A stretch of 64,000 bases of DNA from Xiphophorus maculatus (Eukaryota; Chordata; Actinopteri; Cyprinodontiformes; Poeciliidae): positions 3,101,817 through 3,165,816 of the forward strand of contig NC_036464.1 of NCBI RefSeq assembly GCF_002775205.1, given 5' to 3'. How positions within the stretch are numbered: the stretch's first letter is position 1; every line of letters starts with the position of its first letter. The notes under the pieces were generated by a model. That model did not search any database. It was given only the letters and a program-made list of their open reading frames with translations, and was not told the origin of the DNA. Positions 48,668 through 63,537 of this stretch are shown here, piece after piece. The translations under genes and the position numbers were made by a program.

Positions 48668-49260
48668 CGCCCCTCCCTGATTGATGTTATTGGATTAGTT
48701 ACTTCGCCCTCAACATGATTGTGGCTCAGAAATGAAATTAAAATGTGTGTTGAATAGGATTTTCCAGGAAAGTCCTGTAAAAACCACGACGGTAATAAGG
48801 AATGACTAATTCTCCTAAAGTCGATTAAACACCATCTCATCCCAGGAAGACGTGCTTGGATTAGGCCACATTAGGACGAAGATTAAACTGTTTTCATCAG
48901 CTCTGTTATTATTCTGCAGCATGTTCCTGTCCAGAGATTAACTGCTCCAAAAACAAGCCATTAGACACAGATTACTGGAGGGCAGCCCCCAGGGGCCGCG
49001 GGGGGCGGTGGGCCCCCCGCGGCCCCCTGCGGCCCTCAGAGAGACGCTGCAGCGTCTCGAAACAGCCAATCCATTTTCATCCAGCTTGTTTCAGACGAGG
49101 CCCGCAGCATGCCTGAACAGAACCGCTGCCTTCCATTATATAATGATGCAATATAATAATATTAATGGGATAATTTAATGCAATTTTCTTTATTTGATGC
49201 ACCCTGACTCTGCAGCTAATCTGAAAGCTTTGTTTAAAAATGATTGAAAAATGAAAGGAG
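48290..49260. promoter_or_regulatory. candidate vsx1-side enhancer with GGATTA sites
   Basis: Unlike its flanks, much of this stretch lacks the GGTTCTG words and reads as unique, TAAT-rich DNA. GGATTA occurs at 48296, 48365, 48692 and 48858, with TAATCC at 49271. Two GC palindromes lie at 48992-49026 and 49041-49058. OTX/CRX-type binding is inference from the motif and the neighbouring retinal gene. Confidence 0.35.
48624..48665. repeat. (AGC)n microsatellite
   Basis: About 14 CAG/AGC triplets in non-coding DNA. Confidence 0.95.
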
Positions 49261-49444
49261 TCCGAGCGGCTAATCCTCCACCGAGGTCAGACAGACAGGA
49301 GGAGGAGGAGGAGGAAGAGGAGGAGGACCCTCCTCTTCCTCTTCCTCTTTCTCTTCCTCCTCCTTTGAGCCTCAGCAGCTCCTCAGAATCACAAGCCTCC
49401 GTTATTAAACGTCAAACAGAAGCACAAGATCAGAAACCTGGGAC

Positions 49445-49446
<2 letters not shown>

Positions 49447-49533
<87 letters not shown>
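49447..49533. repeat. (TG)n microsatellite
   Basis: About 43 TG pairs in the entpd6-vsx1 interval. Confidence 0.95.
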
Positions 49534-49535
<2 letters not shown>

Positions 49536-49656
49536 GTCAGTACATGAACTCTGACCCAGATCCCCCCTCCAAGGTGTTTTCCAGGAGCCACAGCCAAGCG
49601 GAGACTCTCAGCAGGACCCGATCCAGTCTGTTGATAGAACGGCTCATTCCCTTGCA

Positions 49657-49755
49657 GCTAACAGCTAACAGCTAACCGCTAACCGCTGCTGATCAAAAAG
49701 CAGCTAACCGCTAACCGCTGCTGATCAAAAAGCAGCTAACCGCTAACCGCTGCCA
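49657..49755. repeat. AGCTAACCGCTAACCGCTG tandem repeat
   Basis: Three to four units joined by CTGATCAAAAAGC. Related in sequence to the GCTAAC dispersed family. Confidence 0.85.
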
Positions 49756-49874
49756 ATCAATTACAAATTTCTCCTTTTTCCTGGTAGCAACCAAATCCTG
49801 TTAGCAGAAATCCATGATCAACAGAATGAACAGACACACAGTCTGCAAGGAATCCATGGTGTTTCCTGCTGCAT

Positions 49875-49936
49875 GGGCCCCATCGGGAGCAGAACGGGCC
49901 CCATCGGGAGCAGAACGGGCCCATCGGGAGCAGAAG
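49875..49936. repeat. GGGCCCCATCGGGAGCAGAA repeat, three copies
   Basis: Three 20-21 bp units; the third lacks one C. Confidence 0.9.
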
Positions 49937-51305
49937 ATTCTGCTTTGACCCGTCCGATCTGCATCATAGGATGGGTCATAAACGGACCGGAGCGGCTGAA
50001 CTCTGCAGTAGGAACGCCGCGCTCCATGTGAGAGCTCGGCATTCTGGGAGATTTGTGACACTGTGCATGAAGCGGCTTCACTGAGGCAGGAAGTGACTGG
50101 TTTTGTTCCCGGCGCCGGGAATTCAAGCAGGACATGCAGGTTTTCTTCCAGCCTAATTTGTTCCTAATCCGGCCCGTTGACCTCATGATGTGACCTGGTC
50201 TGTTACCTGATCGGACCGGAACCAGCAGGTCGGGTCAGGGATGAAAACACGGAGCAGGAGGAGCTTTCTGGGTAATTTTATGCATTTAAAAAGGTTTTAA
50301 TCAGGAGAAGCGGAGCTGCAGGCCGGTTCTGCTGCGGTGGGCCGGGTTCCTCCGGACCGGACCGGACCGGACCGGCTGGCTCCAGGGAGCGTTGGTGACC
50401 TCCTGATGAGGAGATGAATCTGACAATCAGGAACATATTGTGTTTAAGTCCATCTGATGAATCTGACGGTTTAATCCGGCCCGTCAGAACCGCCCTGGAT
50501 TACATATTGTCCATCTTCCCGCCGCCCAGAATCTCATTTCGGAACCGAATTGTTCAATCTGCTGCTCGCCTGGTGGAGAGCCGATCAGGTCCAATCAGAC
50601 GCCACGAGGATTAAAGTGGGCCGGTTCTGGTTCTGAGAGGCCACTGCTCCGTCCAGGTTCCTCCTGGTTCCCCAGCAACAGTTTGGATTATTATGGTCTG
50701 CATGGGATGGCAATGTCATGACGTTACCATGGTTACCAGAGGACGTTACCACATGACCACAGAGACGATGAAGATCAGTGAACACCTGGATGACCCCTCA
50801 CCTGGCCCACAGTGGACCCTGGGGCCCCGGCAGAGTTCTGACCCGCAGTAATCGGGTTCTGGATCAGACGGAACCATCTGGTGTTCTGATCTTTTATTAA
50901 AGCGAGTCGATGAATGGCGGCTTAGGATCAACAGAGTGGCGGCGGCGGCGAGGAGGAGGCCGCGCTCTGATTGGAGGATTACAGCAGGAGTTTCCAGCAG
51001 CTGCAGATGTTCTGGTCGACCCGGATGAAAAGTTCTGGGATGAGCCCGGCCCGAACGGCCCACAGAACCACCACTTCCTCCTAACAGCAACAGAAGTTCT
51101 GAAGGAGACGAGCCTCTGGGGTTCAGACAGTTGTCTGGTCCGGTTCTGGAGTTCTATGGGTCCGGTTCTACCGGGTCCTCCGGTAATGAGGTTTTCATAG
51201 AAAGCTGTTCTGCCCATCATGCTGGTACCGGTACTGGTTCTGGTCCTATAGACAGAATCCAGCCTCCAGCCGTTTTCCCTCTCACTGGGAGGCGCTGTGG
51301 AGCGC

Positions 51306-51379
51306 CACCTTAAATACGCTGCAGCATTAAATACGCTGCAGCATTAAATACGCTGCAGCATTAAATACGCTGCAGCATC
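51306..51379. repeat. TTAAATACGCTGCAGCA repeat, four copies
   Basis: Four units of 17-18 bp, each with a CTGCAG palindrome. Confidence 0.9.
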
Positions 51380-51605
51380 ACACTCTGACCTGCTGTTTGC
51401 TTCTCTCTTGATGCTTCAACTTGTTTTTAGCTTCTTCCTGCTTCCTGCTTTTAAAATCTACAGAGAAATAAAACTTCACCTTTAAGATCAGAAGCTGAGA
51501 GCATCAGAGGGACATCCCATAATTCCACTGAAACAACCAGAAGCTGCAGGAGGAATCGGGTTTACATTTCATGTTTCTGCTCTTAACCTGATCTCCATAC
51601 ACACA

Positions 51606-51642
<37 letters not shown>

Positions 51643-51929
51643 TACTTTTCTCTGCCTATAAAGTCTTCCACATCTGGAGCTCGCAGCATCAATGTTCACA
51701 TGTTGGGTTTGTTTCAGCCAGGACTGTGACATCACTTCCTGTGTCAACCTGTAACATGCTACCTGAACCAGACTCCCAACAGGAACCAGAACCAGAACCA
51801 GGTGCTTTCTGGGTCCTGGTTTGATGCTGAGCTGTAAAACCTGCTGACATGAGGAAAAAGTTCTGGAGCGACAGAACCAGTTCTGAATAGGTTCTTTTTT
51901 TTCTAGGTTCCTGCTGTTTGCAGAGAGCT

Positions 51930-52232
51930 GTCCCTTTAAAAAGGCCCTTTCTCTTTAAGACAACACTGTCCCTTTAAGGCAGCACTGTCCGTTTAAGGTG
52001 GTGTGTCCCTTTAAAACGGCGCTGTCCCTTTAAAAAGGTGCTGTCCCCTTAAGACATTGCTGTCCCTTTAACAAGGCCTTGTCCCTTTAAGAAGGCCTTG
52101 TCCCTTTAAAACGGCGCTGTCCCTTTAAGACGTCGCTGTCCCTCTAAGACGTCGCTGTCCCTTTAAAAAGGCCTTTGTCCCTTTAACAATGCGCTGTCCC
52201 TTTAAGACGTCGTTGTCCCTTTAAGACGGCCT
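51930..52232. repeat. CTGTCCCTTTAAGAC repeat
   Basis: About 15 diverged units of 19-20 bp with the constant core GTCCCTTTAA. Confidence 0.9.
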
Positions 52233-53464
52233 GCCTGTTTGCTGCTGTTTGCCGGCTCTTCCTGCTGATTCAGGTGCGCTCTGATTGGCTGCCTCCCTGC
52301 AGCTCAGCCACTCGCAGATAACCAGGATTTCACTGATTAAAAATAATCTCAACAGTTTATTTTAAGCAGAAATAAATCTCAGCTGACATCATCAGAAAGA
52401 AAAAGGAGAACAGAGACGGATTAAAAACATCAGCCTCAAATTTGCTTTAATTATCTCTGATAAGCAGATTCCTCCAAACTAATTGCTTTTTAAACCCGCT
52501 GACCATTTTTACCTTCTTCCACGCAGACACACGCGGCTCTGCCAGCCTGCCAGTCAATCCCCAGGGATTATCTGCAACTTGGCCCTAATTTTGTCCGACT
52601 TTCACCAGGAGGAGAAGCAACAATCAGCTGGTTTCCTCCAGCAGGAGGTCAGCAGCTCCTGTTAGCCCGTTAGCTCACTGCACAGTGTGATGTCATGTTT
52701 TATTTGGTTTATTTAGTGGAAAAATACTTTTCCATCTGCATTATTTTAATTATTTTTCAATTTTATTTTGAAAGCTACAGGTGTTCTGGGTGTGGTTTCA
52801 GGAAAAGACTTAGCTTAGCAGGAGGTGGATGAATTAACTCCACCCACCAACAGCTAGCAGCTAGTTGGGACTTACAACTTTCTGATATCTAATTAAAGCT
52901 GATATCTAGTTAGCACTAACCGCTAACATCAAGCTAATGCTAACAAACAACAGTTATCTAGCTAATGCTAACAGCTATTGTTGTTACCAGGCAGCTAACC
53001 ATGCTAAGTGCCGAGCCTCTGATTGGTCCAGAGCCAGTCTGTTTGGTTTTTATTGGACGAATTAAAGGTTTTATGGTTTAATTTGGCCAAACTGACCAAA
53101 TAAAAACTACATCTGGTCCTTTTTGGTTCCTGCTGCTCTGCAGATGATTATTGATCAGTGGAGTTGATCAGAGTTGATCAGAGCAGCAGATTGGAAGCAG
53201 AACATCAGATGAAGAGTCTGGATTAAATCAATACTGTGGATTACCTTCATATGACGGAGCAGATTGATTGATTATAATAATCTTCAGATTATCTCTGATC
53301 TTTTCATCCACTCTTCATCTCCATCATCATCATCATCGTTTCTCTTCGACCTTCTGTAATTAATGTGCAGACATCAGGGGTCAGAGGTCACCGCTGTAAT
53401 CTGCATGTAGCATCAACTCAATTATTCTGGACCGATTCAAGGCCGGAGCTTCAGACGCAGAGAG

Positions 53465-53815
53465 CGGGCGGGTCCAACCGGGTCAGGATAGGTCCAACCG
53501 GGTAATAATGGGTCCAACCGGGTCAGGATGGGTCCAAACGGGTCATAATGGGTCCAACCGGGTCAGGATGGGTCCAAACGGGTCATAATGGGTCCAAACG
53601 GGTCAGGATGGGTCCAAACGGGTCAGGATGGGTCCAAACGGGTCATAATGGGTCCAAACGGGTAATGATGGGTCCAACCGGGTCAGGATGGGTCCAAACG
53701 GGTCATAATGGGTCCAAACGGGTCAGGATGGGTCCAAACGGGTCAGGATGGGTCCAAGCGGGTAATAATGGGTCCAAACGGGTCAGGATGGGTCCAAGCG
53801 GGTCCATATTCAGAC
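53465..53815. repeat. 20-bp repeat GGTCAGGATGGGTCCAAACG
   Basis: About 17 units alternating CAGGATG and CATAATG versions. Open frames over it are repeat-driven. Confidence 0.95.
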
Positions 53816-54844
53816 CCATCTAGACCCATCCAGGTTTGGTTGTGACCCAGTCCAACAAACTACTCAGGACAGAAATGTGCAGAGGGCTTCTGGGTCGGAA
53901 CCAGGACTGGACCTCAGAGGAATTGCCAGCTGTTCTCCAGACCATGATGCTGCCACCACCGTGCTTCACTGAAAGCCCGGTTCGTTCTGCAGAACTTCTT
54001 CCTCACTGAAACCAGCAGAACCTCTCCAGAGGTTCTGGAAGGTCCAGACGGGTTTCCTCCAGAAGGTCCAACAACAAGCAGCAGCTGGTTGTCATGGAGA
54101 CGGGATCCTGATAATTCTGATGCACTGGGTCCAACAGAACCATCAGAACCATTCAGTCAGCTGCTGTTCTGTTTCAACAGTCTGTCCACGCGTCCTGCCC
54201 CCTTTACCCCCCCCCCCTTTACCCCCCCCCCCCCCCTCCATGTCCCACTAATTATTCATAAATTCACATTTATGCTAATAGATTAACCTCGTTCAGAGTA
54301 AAACGGCTCCAGGATTAAAGTGGTTCCATTAAAGTCTGGAGGTCTGGACCCGGTCTGGACCCGGTCTGGACCACGTCCTCCCTCTCGTTTACATGCAGTA
54401 ATCTTTGAAAGGTTCTGTCCAGACACACTGGAAGCTCTAATGGCCAATGATTAAAGCCGTCTGACCCGGTTCTTAACCGGGCCCGCAGCCGGTTCCGGCA
54501 CGTGCCGCTTGCTCGTCTCCAGAGACCTGGACCCGGCTTGGAGGGGTCCGGGTCGGGGGTCAGGGGTCGGGGGTCGGGCCTGCAGAGGAGCCGTCCAGAG
54601 TGATGGTGAGCACCAGGCCGGTTCTGATGGCCCGGTCCACTCTGGAGATCTTCTTGGTTCTGGAGACGTTTCAGGCTCTGGATCTGCTGAGGATCCAGTT
54701 GGCAGAACCTCAGGTCCACTTAGAACCTGACCAGAACCTGCCCGGTTCGGACCGGACCTCCTGGTGTCAGCTGAACTGAAGAACCGATTCTGGACGATCC
54801 GGACCGGCCCAACAGAATCAGGTACTGGCTGGTACCGACGGCCC

Positions 54845-54889
<45 letters not shown>
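54845..54889. repeat. (ATC)n microsatellite
   Basis: About 15 ATC triplets. Confidence 0.95.
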
Positions 54890-55147
54890 CCTGCTGATGA
54901 TGAAGATCCGTCATCGGAGAAAAAGAAACGGATCTGCAGCTTTGTGCTGGTTATTGATTATTGATTATTATTATTAATTACCATTTTAAATATTCAGAGA
55001 TAAGTTTTTTTTGCTCATTATTTTTGTTGGAAATAACAAATTTAATTATTATTATTATTATTATTGTTTTTAGGATAAAAATCAGCTTTTTATATTTAGA
55101 ACTGAGTTTTTATTAATTAGTTGTGAATTTATGGATTTATTGCATTA

Positions 55148-55188
<41 letters not shown>

Positions 55189-55214
55189 TGTGTGTGTGTG
55201 GGTGTGGGTGTGTC
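55148..55214. repeat. (TG)n microsatellite with GGGTG interruptions
   Basis: TG run interrupted by GGG, followed at 55281-55324 by a (TTCA)n run. Confidence 0.9.
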
Positions 55215-55955
55215 TGCAACCTTCAGTCTTGTGTTTCTGTTCCCCTTATCAGGTCCAGAGGAACCTAAAGTGCTTCTGCCTTCATTCATTCATTCATTCA
55301 TTCATTCATTCATTCATTCATTCACACTGATGGTGATGAGCTACTGCATAGTAGCCACAGCCTGACCAGGTAGAATCTCTGCACCGTCTTCGGTTTTCAT
55401 GATGTTAGTAAATATTGATGCATCTGAATTTATAAATGTATATTTCTACAGTTTCCAGATGTTCTTCCTGTTCCAGTTTCCTGGATCGTTTCCGTCACGA
55501 TGAGGCTGAGAGGATCCAGGTTGGAGTGAAAGAAAGATGATTAATGCTGAGAGCAGCACAGATGAGCAAAGGCTCAAAACCGGTAACAACGGAAAACATC
55601 AGACAGCAAGAAGATTAGATTAGACAAGACGAGGAACGAGGAACAGGTGGGATTAAAACAAGGAGGGCGATCAGGGAACGAGACCCAGCTGGGAACAATC
55701 AGGGGGGTAGACACAGACACCTAAAATAAACACAAAGGAAACTCAAATCCTCAGTTTCATGTCAGAATGTTGGATCTATTTGGACTTTTCTCACTCAGAA
55801 ATGATAAGAAAACAAATAAATAAATTCATATTTAATCTTAAATTGATCTGATTTAATCTGAAGATGGTTGCAGCTGCTGATAATCTAGATGTTCCTGCCT
55901 TCATGGGGCATTTCAACCCATCCTCAGAGTGAGAATCTGTTGGACATTTATAGAC

Positions 55956-56201
55956 CAGCGGTCCCCAAACCTTTTAACCGGTCAGCCCTTCCTAATTTTG
56001 CTGCAGGGGGGGGGGGGCAGCACTCCGATGTTGTTTTGTTACTCATTCTGCTGCAAGTTGGCTCAATTTTGACTCGCAAGAAGTAGCCGGTACGGTAAAA
56101 TCCGGTTTAGGATTTTCAAAATAAAAGATCCGGAAGTAGTTCATTATTTCTTGCGTGGCCCGGTACCAATTGGTTCGCGGACCGGCGGTTGGGGACCACT
56201 G
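55956..56201. mobile_element. hAT-type MITE with 8-bp target duplication
   Basis: 246 bp, begins CAGCGGTCCCCAAACC and ends GGTTGGGGACCACTG. It is flanked by TTATAGAC (55948-55955) and TTATAGAT (56202-56209), an 8-bp target duplication with one mismatch. No coding capacity. It sits about 450 bases upstream of the vsx1 ATG. Confidence 0.85.
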
Positions 56202-56466
56202 TTATAGATGAACTTCCTGTCTCTGATTCCAGAATCTGAATCTACCTTCTTCATTTCTTCTGTTTCTGATTCTGTTAAAGGTTTTAAACTTTGACCTCAC
56301 CTGGCTCTGGGATGCGGTTGCCATGGTAACCCCTGCAGCTCGGTGACGCCGCAGGGAGAAGATGAAGAGGAGATCTGGGTCTGATCAAAGATCAACAAAC
56401 TAAACCTTCCTCCTCCTCCTCTTCCTCCGGTCAGTAAATCCAGATCGGATTGGAGGGAAATTGGTG

Positions 56467-56590
56467 GCAATTAATCCTCTGGGATTGAGAAGAGACCCCC
56501 CCCCACCCCCCCCCTCTCCTGCCCACCCCGCTGGTTCTGGCTCCTGATTGGCTGCCGCCGCGGACCCGGGGGCCCGGGGCAGCATAAATT
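56467..56590 (+). promoter_or_regulatory. vsx1 proximal promoter
   Basis: About 170 bases before the vsx1 ATG is a TTAATCC site (56471-56477) within CAATTAATCC, which fits OTX/CRX-type and paired-type homeodomain binding. A CATAAATT box near 56581-56588 lies about 60 bases before the ATG and could be TATA-like. A C-rich tract separates the two. Factor identity is inference. Confidence 0.45.
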
Positions 56591-56645
56591 CCTCCCGCCG
56601 GGTTCCGGTCCCGTTTTTCGACCTTCATCCCTCCTCTTCCTCAGC

Positions 56646-59752
<3,107 letters not shown>

Positions 59753-61173
59753 AGGTGGGCGGGGCCTGCTCGGACTGTAATCTGATTGGCTCTTCCTTCA
59801 TGAGGAGGCGTCATCTGTTGCCACGCAAACCGGCCGCATTAAGGCGGAGTTTATTTATTATGTGCCGTAAGATAAGCAGGGCGGCCCCACCCACCCGGGA
59901 ACCAATCAGAGAGGAGTGGGCGGGGCAAGAGGAGAGGCTGAAAGTTCTGCAGAACCTGCAGGACTTCACTGGACCGGGTTGGACTCCAGAACTCCAGGAC
60001 CCGTTTGGTTCTTTCCCCCGTTTTCTACCTGTGTTGGGAGGAAACTTCCTGTCTGTTCGTGTGTTTGGAGCTCAGAATGTAAAATATAAACTATACTTAC
60101 TGTTTATGGTTGTTCTTGATGTTATTATTATTATTACTAAATGTCTGTACAGCCATTGGTCACCAGAGGGAAAAATAAAAATAAGATATTTTTGGAGCAT
60201 CTCAGACTTTGTGTCATAAATCATGATGAAAAACCAAGAAATGGATGGATGATGGTTGGATGAGTCCTGTAGGATGTCCATCCAGCATCCTTGTGTCCAG
60301 AATCTCCACGGCAACCATCAGGCGTGTTGCTGTCCACTCTATTAAAACATCTTCAGGATGTCTGCAGCAGCAGCCTGTTCAGATTACCCATAGTCATGCT
60401 AGCCATCCGCGCTGCCACCGCATCGCCATGGAGACGGCCATAGAAAGGAGGAGTCCAGCTGCAGACCAGCTGTGAGATCGTCCTGATGTTGGTGACGTTC
60501 AGCAGCGGCTCCTGGATTATTGTTATTGTTTTCATGGTTCTCTCTAATAATGACAGGAGATTTTCCACAACAAATAAAGGATTAAAAATTAAAACGTGAA
60601 CAAAACAAAGGAGATTATTGTTGTGTGGGTCAATCTTTCTGTTATCATCTGTCAGAACGGGTCAACAACCGGATAAAAAGCCTGGTTCTGTTCTGGTTCT
60701 GTGGAACCAGTGGAGATGATGATGATCTTCCATAAATCCACCCTGAGCATCAGACTGCCTTCAGTCAGAGGCTTCTTCTCACGCCCTGTGACACAGACTG
60801 CTACAGGAGGTCCTTTCTGCCCACAGAATCTATAAGAATTACATCATGTAGATTTTCTCTGCGATCAACAATAGTTTTCTGAAATAAAGAATCTGTGTCC
60901 AATGGAGGATCAGGGCCGAAAAATTCAATTCTGACTTTAAAGTTAAAATTCTGAGAAAAAAGTCAGAATTTCCTTCGGTTTATTATAAAATAATAATAAA
61001 TGAATGAATCTGGTTAAAATGAGCTGCTTCTATCTGTTTGCTGTATGAATCATGCCATGTTTATGATTTTTGTTTTTTTAAAGGAAACGGAAAAGGCACT
61101 GGACGAGTCACCTACGTCACGTCCTGTACTGCTGTTCAGTCGCTTGCTAACCCGGAACTGAGCGCGGCCCAGA
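59753..61173. other. vsx1 3' UTR and downstream region
   Basis: The first 430 bases are the likely vsx1 3' UTR. Beyond 60180 there are AT-rich stretches and no recognised gene until the possible exon at 61174. Confidence 0.5.
60174..60179 (+). terminator. vsx1 poly(A) signal
   Basis: AATAAA about 420 bases after the vsx1 stop, the first canonical signal on this strand. Confidence 0.5.
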
Positions 61174-61302
61174 ATGGCGGATTTAGCCGCAGTCAGGAGC
61201 CAAGTGGTTCTGGTCGTGAACAGCCTGGCCCAAACTCTGCTGGTGGAGCTCCGAACCGCGAGGGAGGCGGTCCGTGTAAGCAGCCAGGAGCCCCGGCCGG
61301 AG
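61174..61302 (+). CDS. possible first coding exon of an unidentified gene
   Basis: An ATG in strong context (agaATGgcgg) opens MADLAAVRSQVVLVVNSLAQ, continuing TLLVELRTAREAV, then a donor GTAAAG at 61303 or GTAAGC at 61275. A CG-rich stretch with an ACGTCACG motif precedes it. It resembles in style the short helical N-terminal exons of many fish C2H2 zinc-finger genes, but I see no further exon before the window ends. It could also be chance. Confidence 0.35.
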
Positions 61303-61379
61303 GTAAAGCTAACCGTGGCTAACAGCAACACTTCCGGCTCCAGCAGCTCAGGTCGGGTGACGTCACGGTCCTTGTGAAC

Positions 61380-62650
61380 TCTACAGCGAGTTTAACTTTT
61401 TTATTTATTATCAACTAACAAAGCTGTTAACAGCAACGCAAGAGAATATGAACAACATTGTAGAAAACAAGCTAGAATCTCCTTCATAATCTAAATAAAT
61501 GTTTTATCTCATTGACTCTCGTTACGTTTAATGTCAGTTAATTTACTGTCGTTCACTTTTAACGTGGAGATCGAGAAAGTCAATACTGAATCTGGGAAAA
61601 ACATTTCTGATTAACTCAATCTACGATAATCGGATCGCTTTGGTCACCTTCCCAAAATCCAACGAATAAAATGATATTTTCTCAGAAATGACAACAAATT
61701 CACAGGACCTAAGAAATGTCTAGAAACATGAGACTGTTTTCATACGAGCCTTATATTTATTCACTAAAACTTAAACACGGAGTGAGAAGTTCCACTGAAA
61801 ATTCATTTTCCAGAAGTCTGGATGTTTGGCAGTTTAACTGGAATTTCCTGATTTCCAAGGATTTCAAATCCTCCCAGCTTTCTAAATATAAAATTAGAAA
61901 AATGAATCCATATTGAATGTTTTAAGCCATTTTTCCTAAGCGCAACTGTAACAGTGTTTAGGTTGTAGAATCTATATGTATCAGTGCAGTGGGGAAACAG
62001 CGCCCCCTCTCTGTGTGGCTGGTTACATGTTGCTGGCCCCTGTTCTCGCTGCCAGTCTGTGAAAGCTGCACTGGAGGTGAGTTGCATTCTTCAGCACACA
62101 GTAGAAAAGTGTTAGCAACACATAAAACATCATTTTTATGAACTTAGACAAAGTGTGTGATTAATATTTACTAGATGTTCCCAGTCATCAATTTTTGTAC
62201 TTTTAGTTTTGTTAATATTGTAAAACACTTCATGTGCTAAGCTAAAAGCTAACATAAGGCTCTGTTGTAGTGTGCTGAGGGAAACCGCCTGATCACCCAG
62301 AAACGCACAACGCAGTCAAGGGTTACTTGGGCCGGCCCGGTACAGTGGCGTGGAGCAGAACCCGGTTCCACAACAACCATGACGTCAAAGTCAGATTCAT
62401 TAATAACCAACCTTCTCATGTATTAATTAATTGGGACCTTTAACAAAAACATTTCTTCCTGTTTCATTCATAAACATTTAACTTCATTCTTGACTCTGAC
62501 TGACAAAATGCTTTGATATGTTCAGTAATGAATGAGAGAAATCTCACATTTCTAACCTTAAATCTGAGGGATTTATGAAATTATACTGAGGGCAGAGACA
62601 AGCACTGGATCGTTTTTGTTTGTTTTGATCGTCAGAAAACTGGTTGATCT
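61380..62650. other. AT-rich stretch without recognised gene
   Basis: No convincing frame or repeat structure. It could be the first intron of the candidate gene starting at 61174. Confidence 0.4.
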
Positions 62651-63150
62651 TGTTATTGATTTGCAGCGTTAATAACTGAGTTATTGTGATAAGCAGTGTA
62701 AAGCCAAATGCTTCGCTGGATCTTAAATCTAGAGCGGAGTCCTGGATTTATGGGAACTGAGCTATAAATATCACCATAGAGCAGCTCAATGAATCCACAA
62801 AGATAATCCCCTAAAGTTTGCAGCATCTCAGAGAGGAATGTCCAGCGTGTGTGAAATCCAAGCTGACCATAATAAAGGCTGATTGTTGAATCTCTCACTT
62901 CTATTCAGTCTGAGCAGAAACCTGAGCTAACATTTCATAATCACACAGAGATGTTCTGATTATAAACATCCATTAGATGTTTATTAGGTTTGGGGATTAA
63001 ACTGATAATCCCTGTTTCCCATGTATCAGAGAGATTACCTGTCAGGATATATTCTAGAAAGGCTTTGAACAACATCTCTAATACGTCCCATAAAAACCTG
63101 CAGAATGCTGTTGTTTGTAGCCTGGTGATGCTGCTCAGCCAGAGCAAACC
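62650..63150 (-). mobile_element. L1/Tx1-like reverse-transcriptase relic
   Basis: Minus-strand frames read ETGIISLIPKPNKHLMDVYN (RT entry block) and, further on, LYGDIYSSVPINPGLRSRFK, both usual L1-clade RT words. The YxDD region and the frame between the two pieces are lost. Inactive. Confidence 0.7.
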
Positions 63151-63174
63151 AGATCCTCTCTGACTCCTCCTGTC

Positions 63175-63537
63175 CTCTCCATCGTCTGATTGTTTGATCC
63201 TCTGATCATTTGATCCTCTGATTGTTTGATCCTCTGATTGTTTGATCGTTTGATCATTTGATCATTTAATCCTCTGATCATTTAATCCTCTGATCATTTG
63301 ATCCCCTGATCATTTGATCCCCTGATCATTTGATCCCCTGATCATTTGATCCTCTGATCATTTAATCCTCTGATCATTTGATCCCCTGATCATTTGATCC
63401 CCTGATCATTTGATCCCCTGATCATTTGATCCTCTGATCATTTAATCCTCTGATCATTTGATCCCCTGATCATTTGATCCCCTGATCATTTGATCCCCTG
63501 ATCATTTGATCCTCTGATCATTTGATCCTCTGATCGT
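63175..63537. repeat. 15-bp repeat CTGATCATTTGATCC
   Basis: About 24 units with C/T variants; every unit has the palindrome TGATCA. A longer period of about 105-120 bp is visible (63,285 and 63,375 blocks are near identical). Confidence 0.95.
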
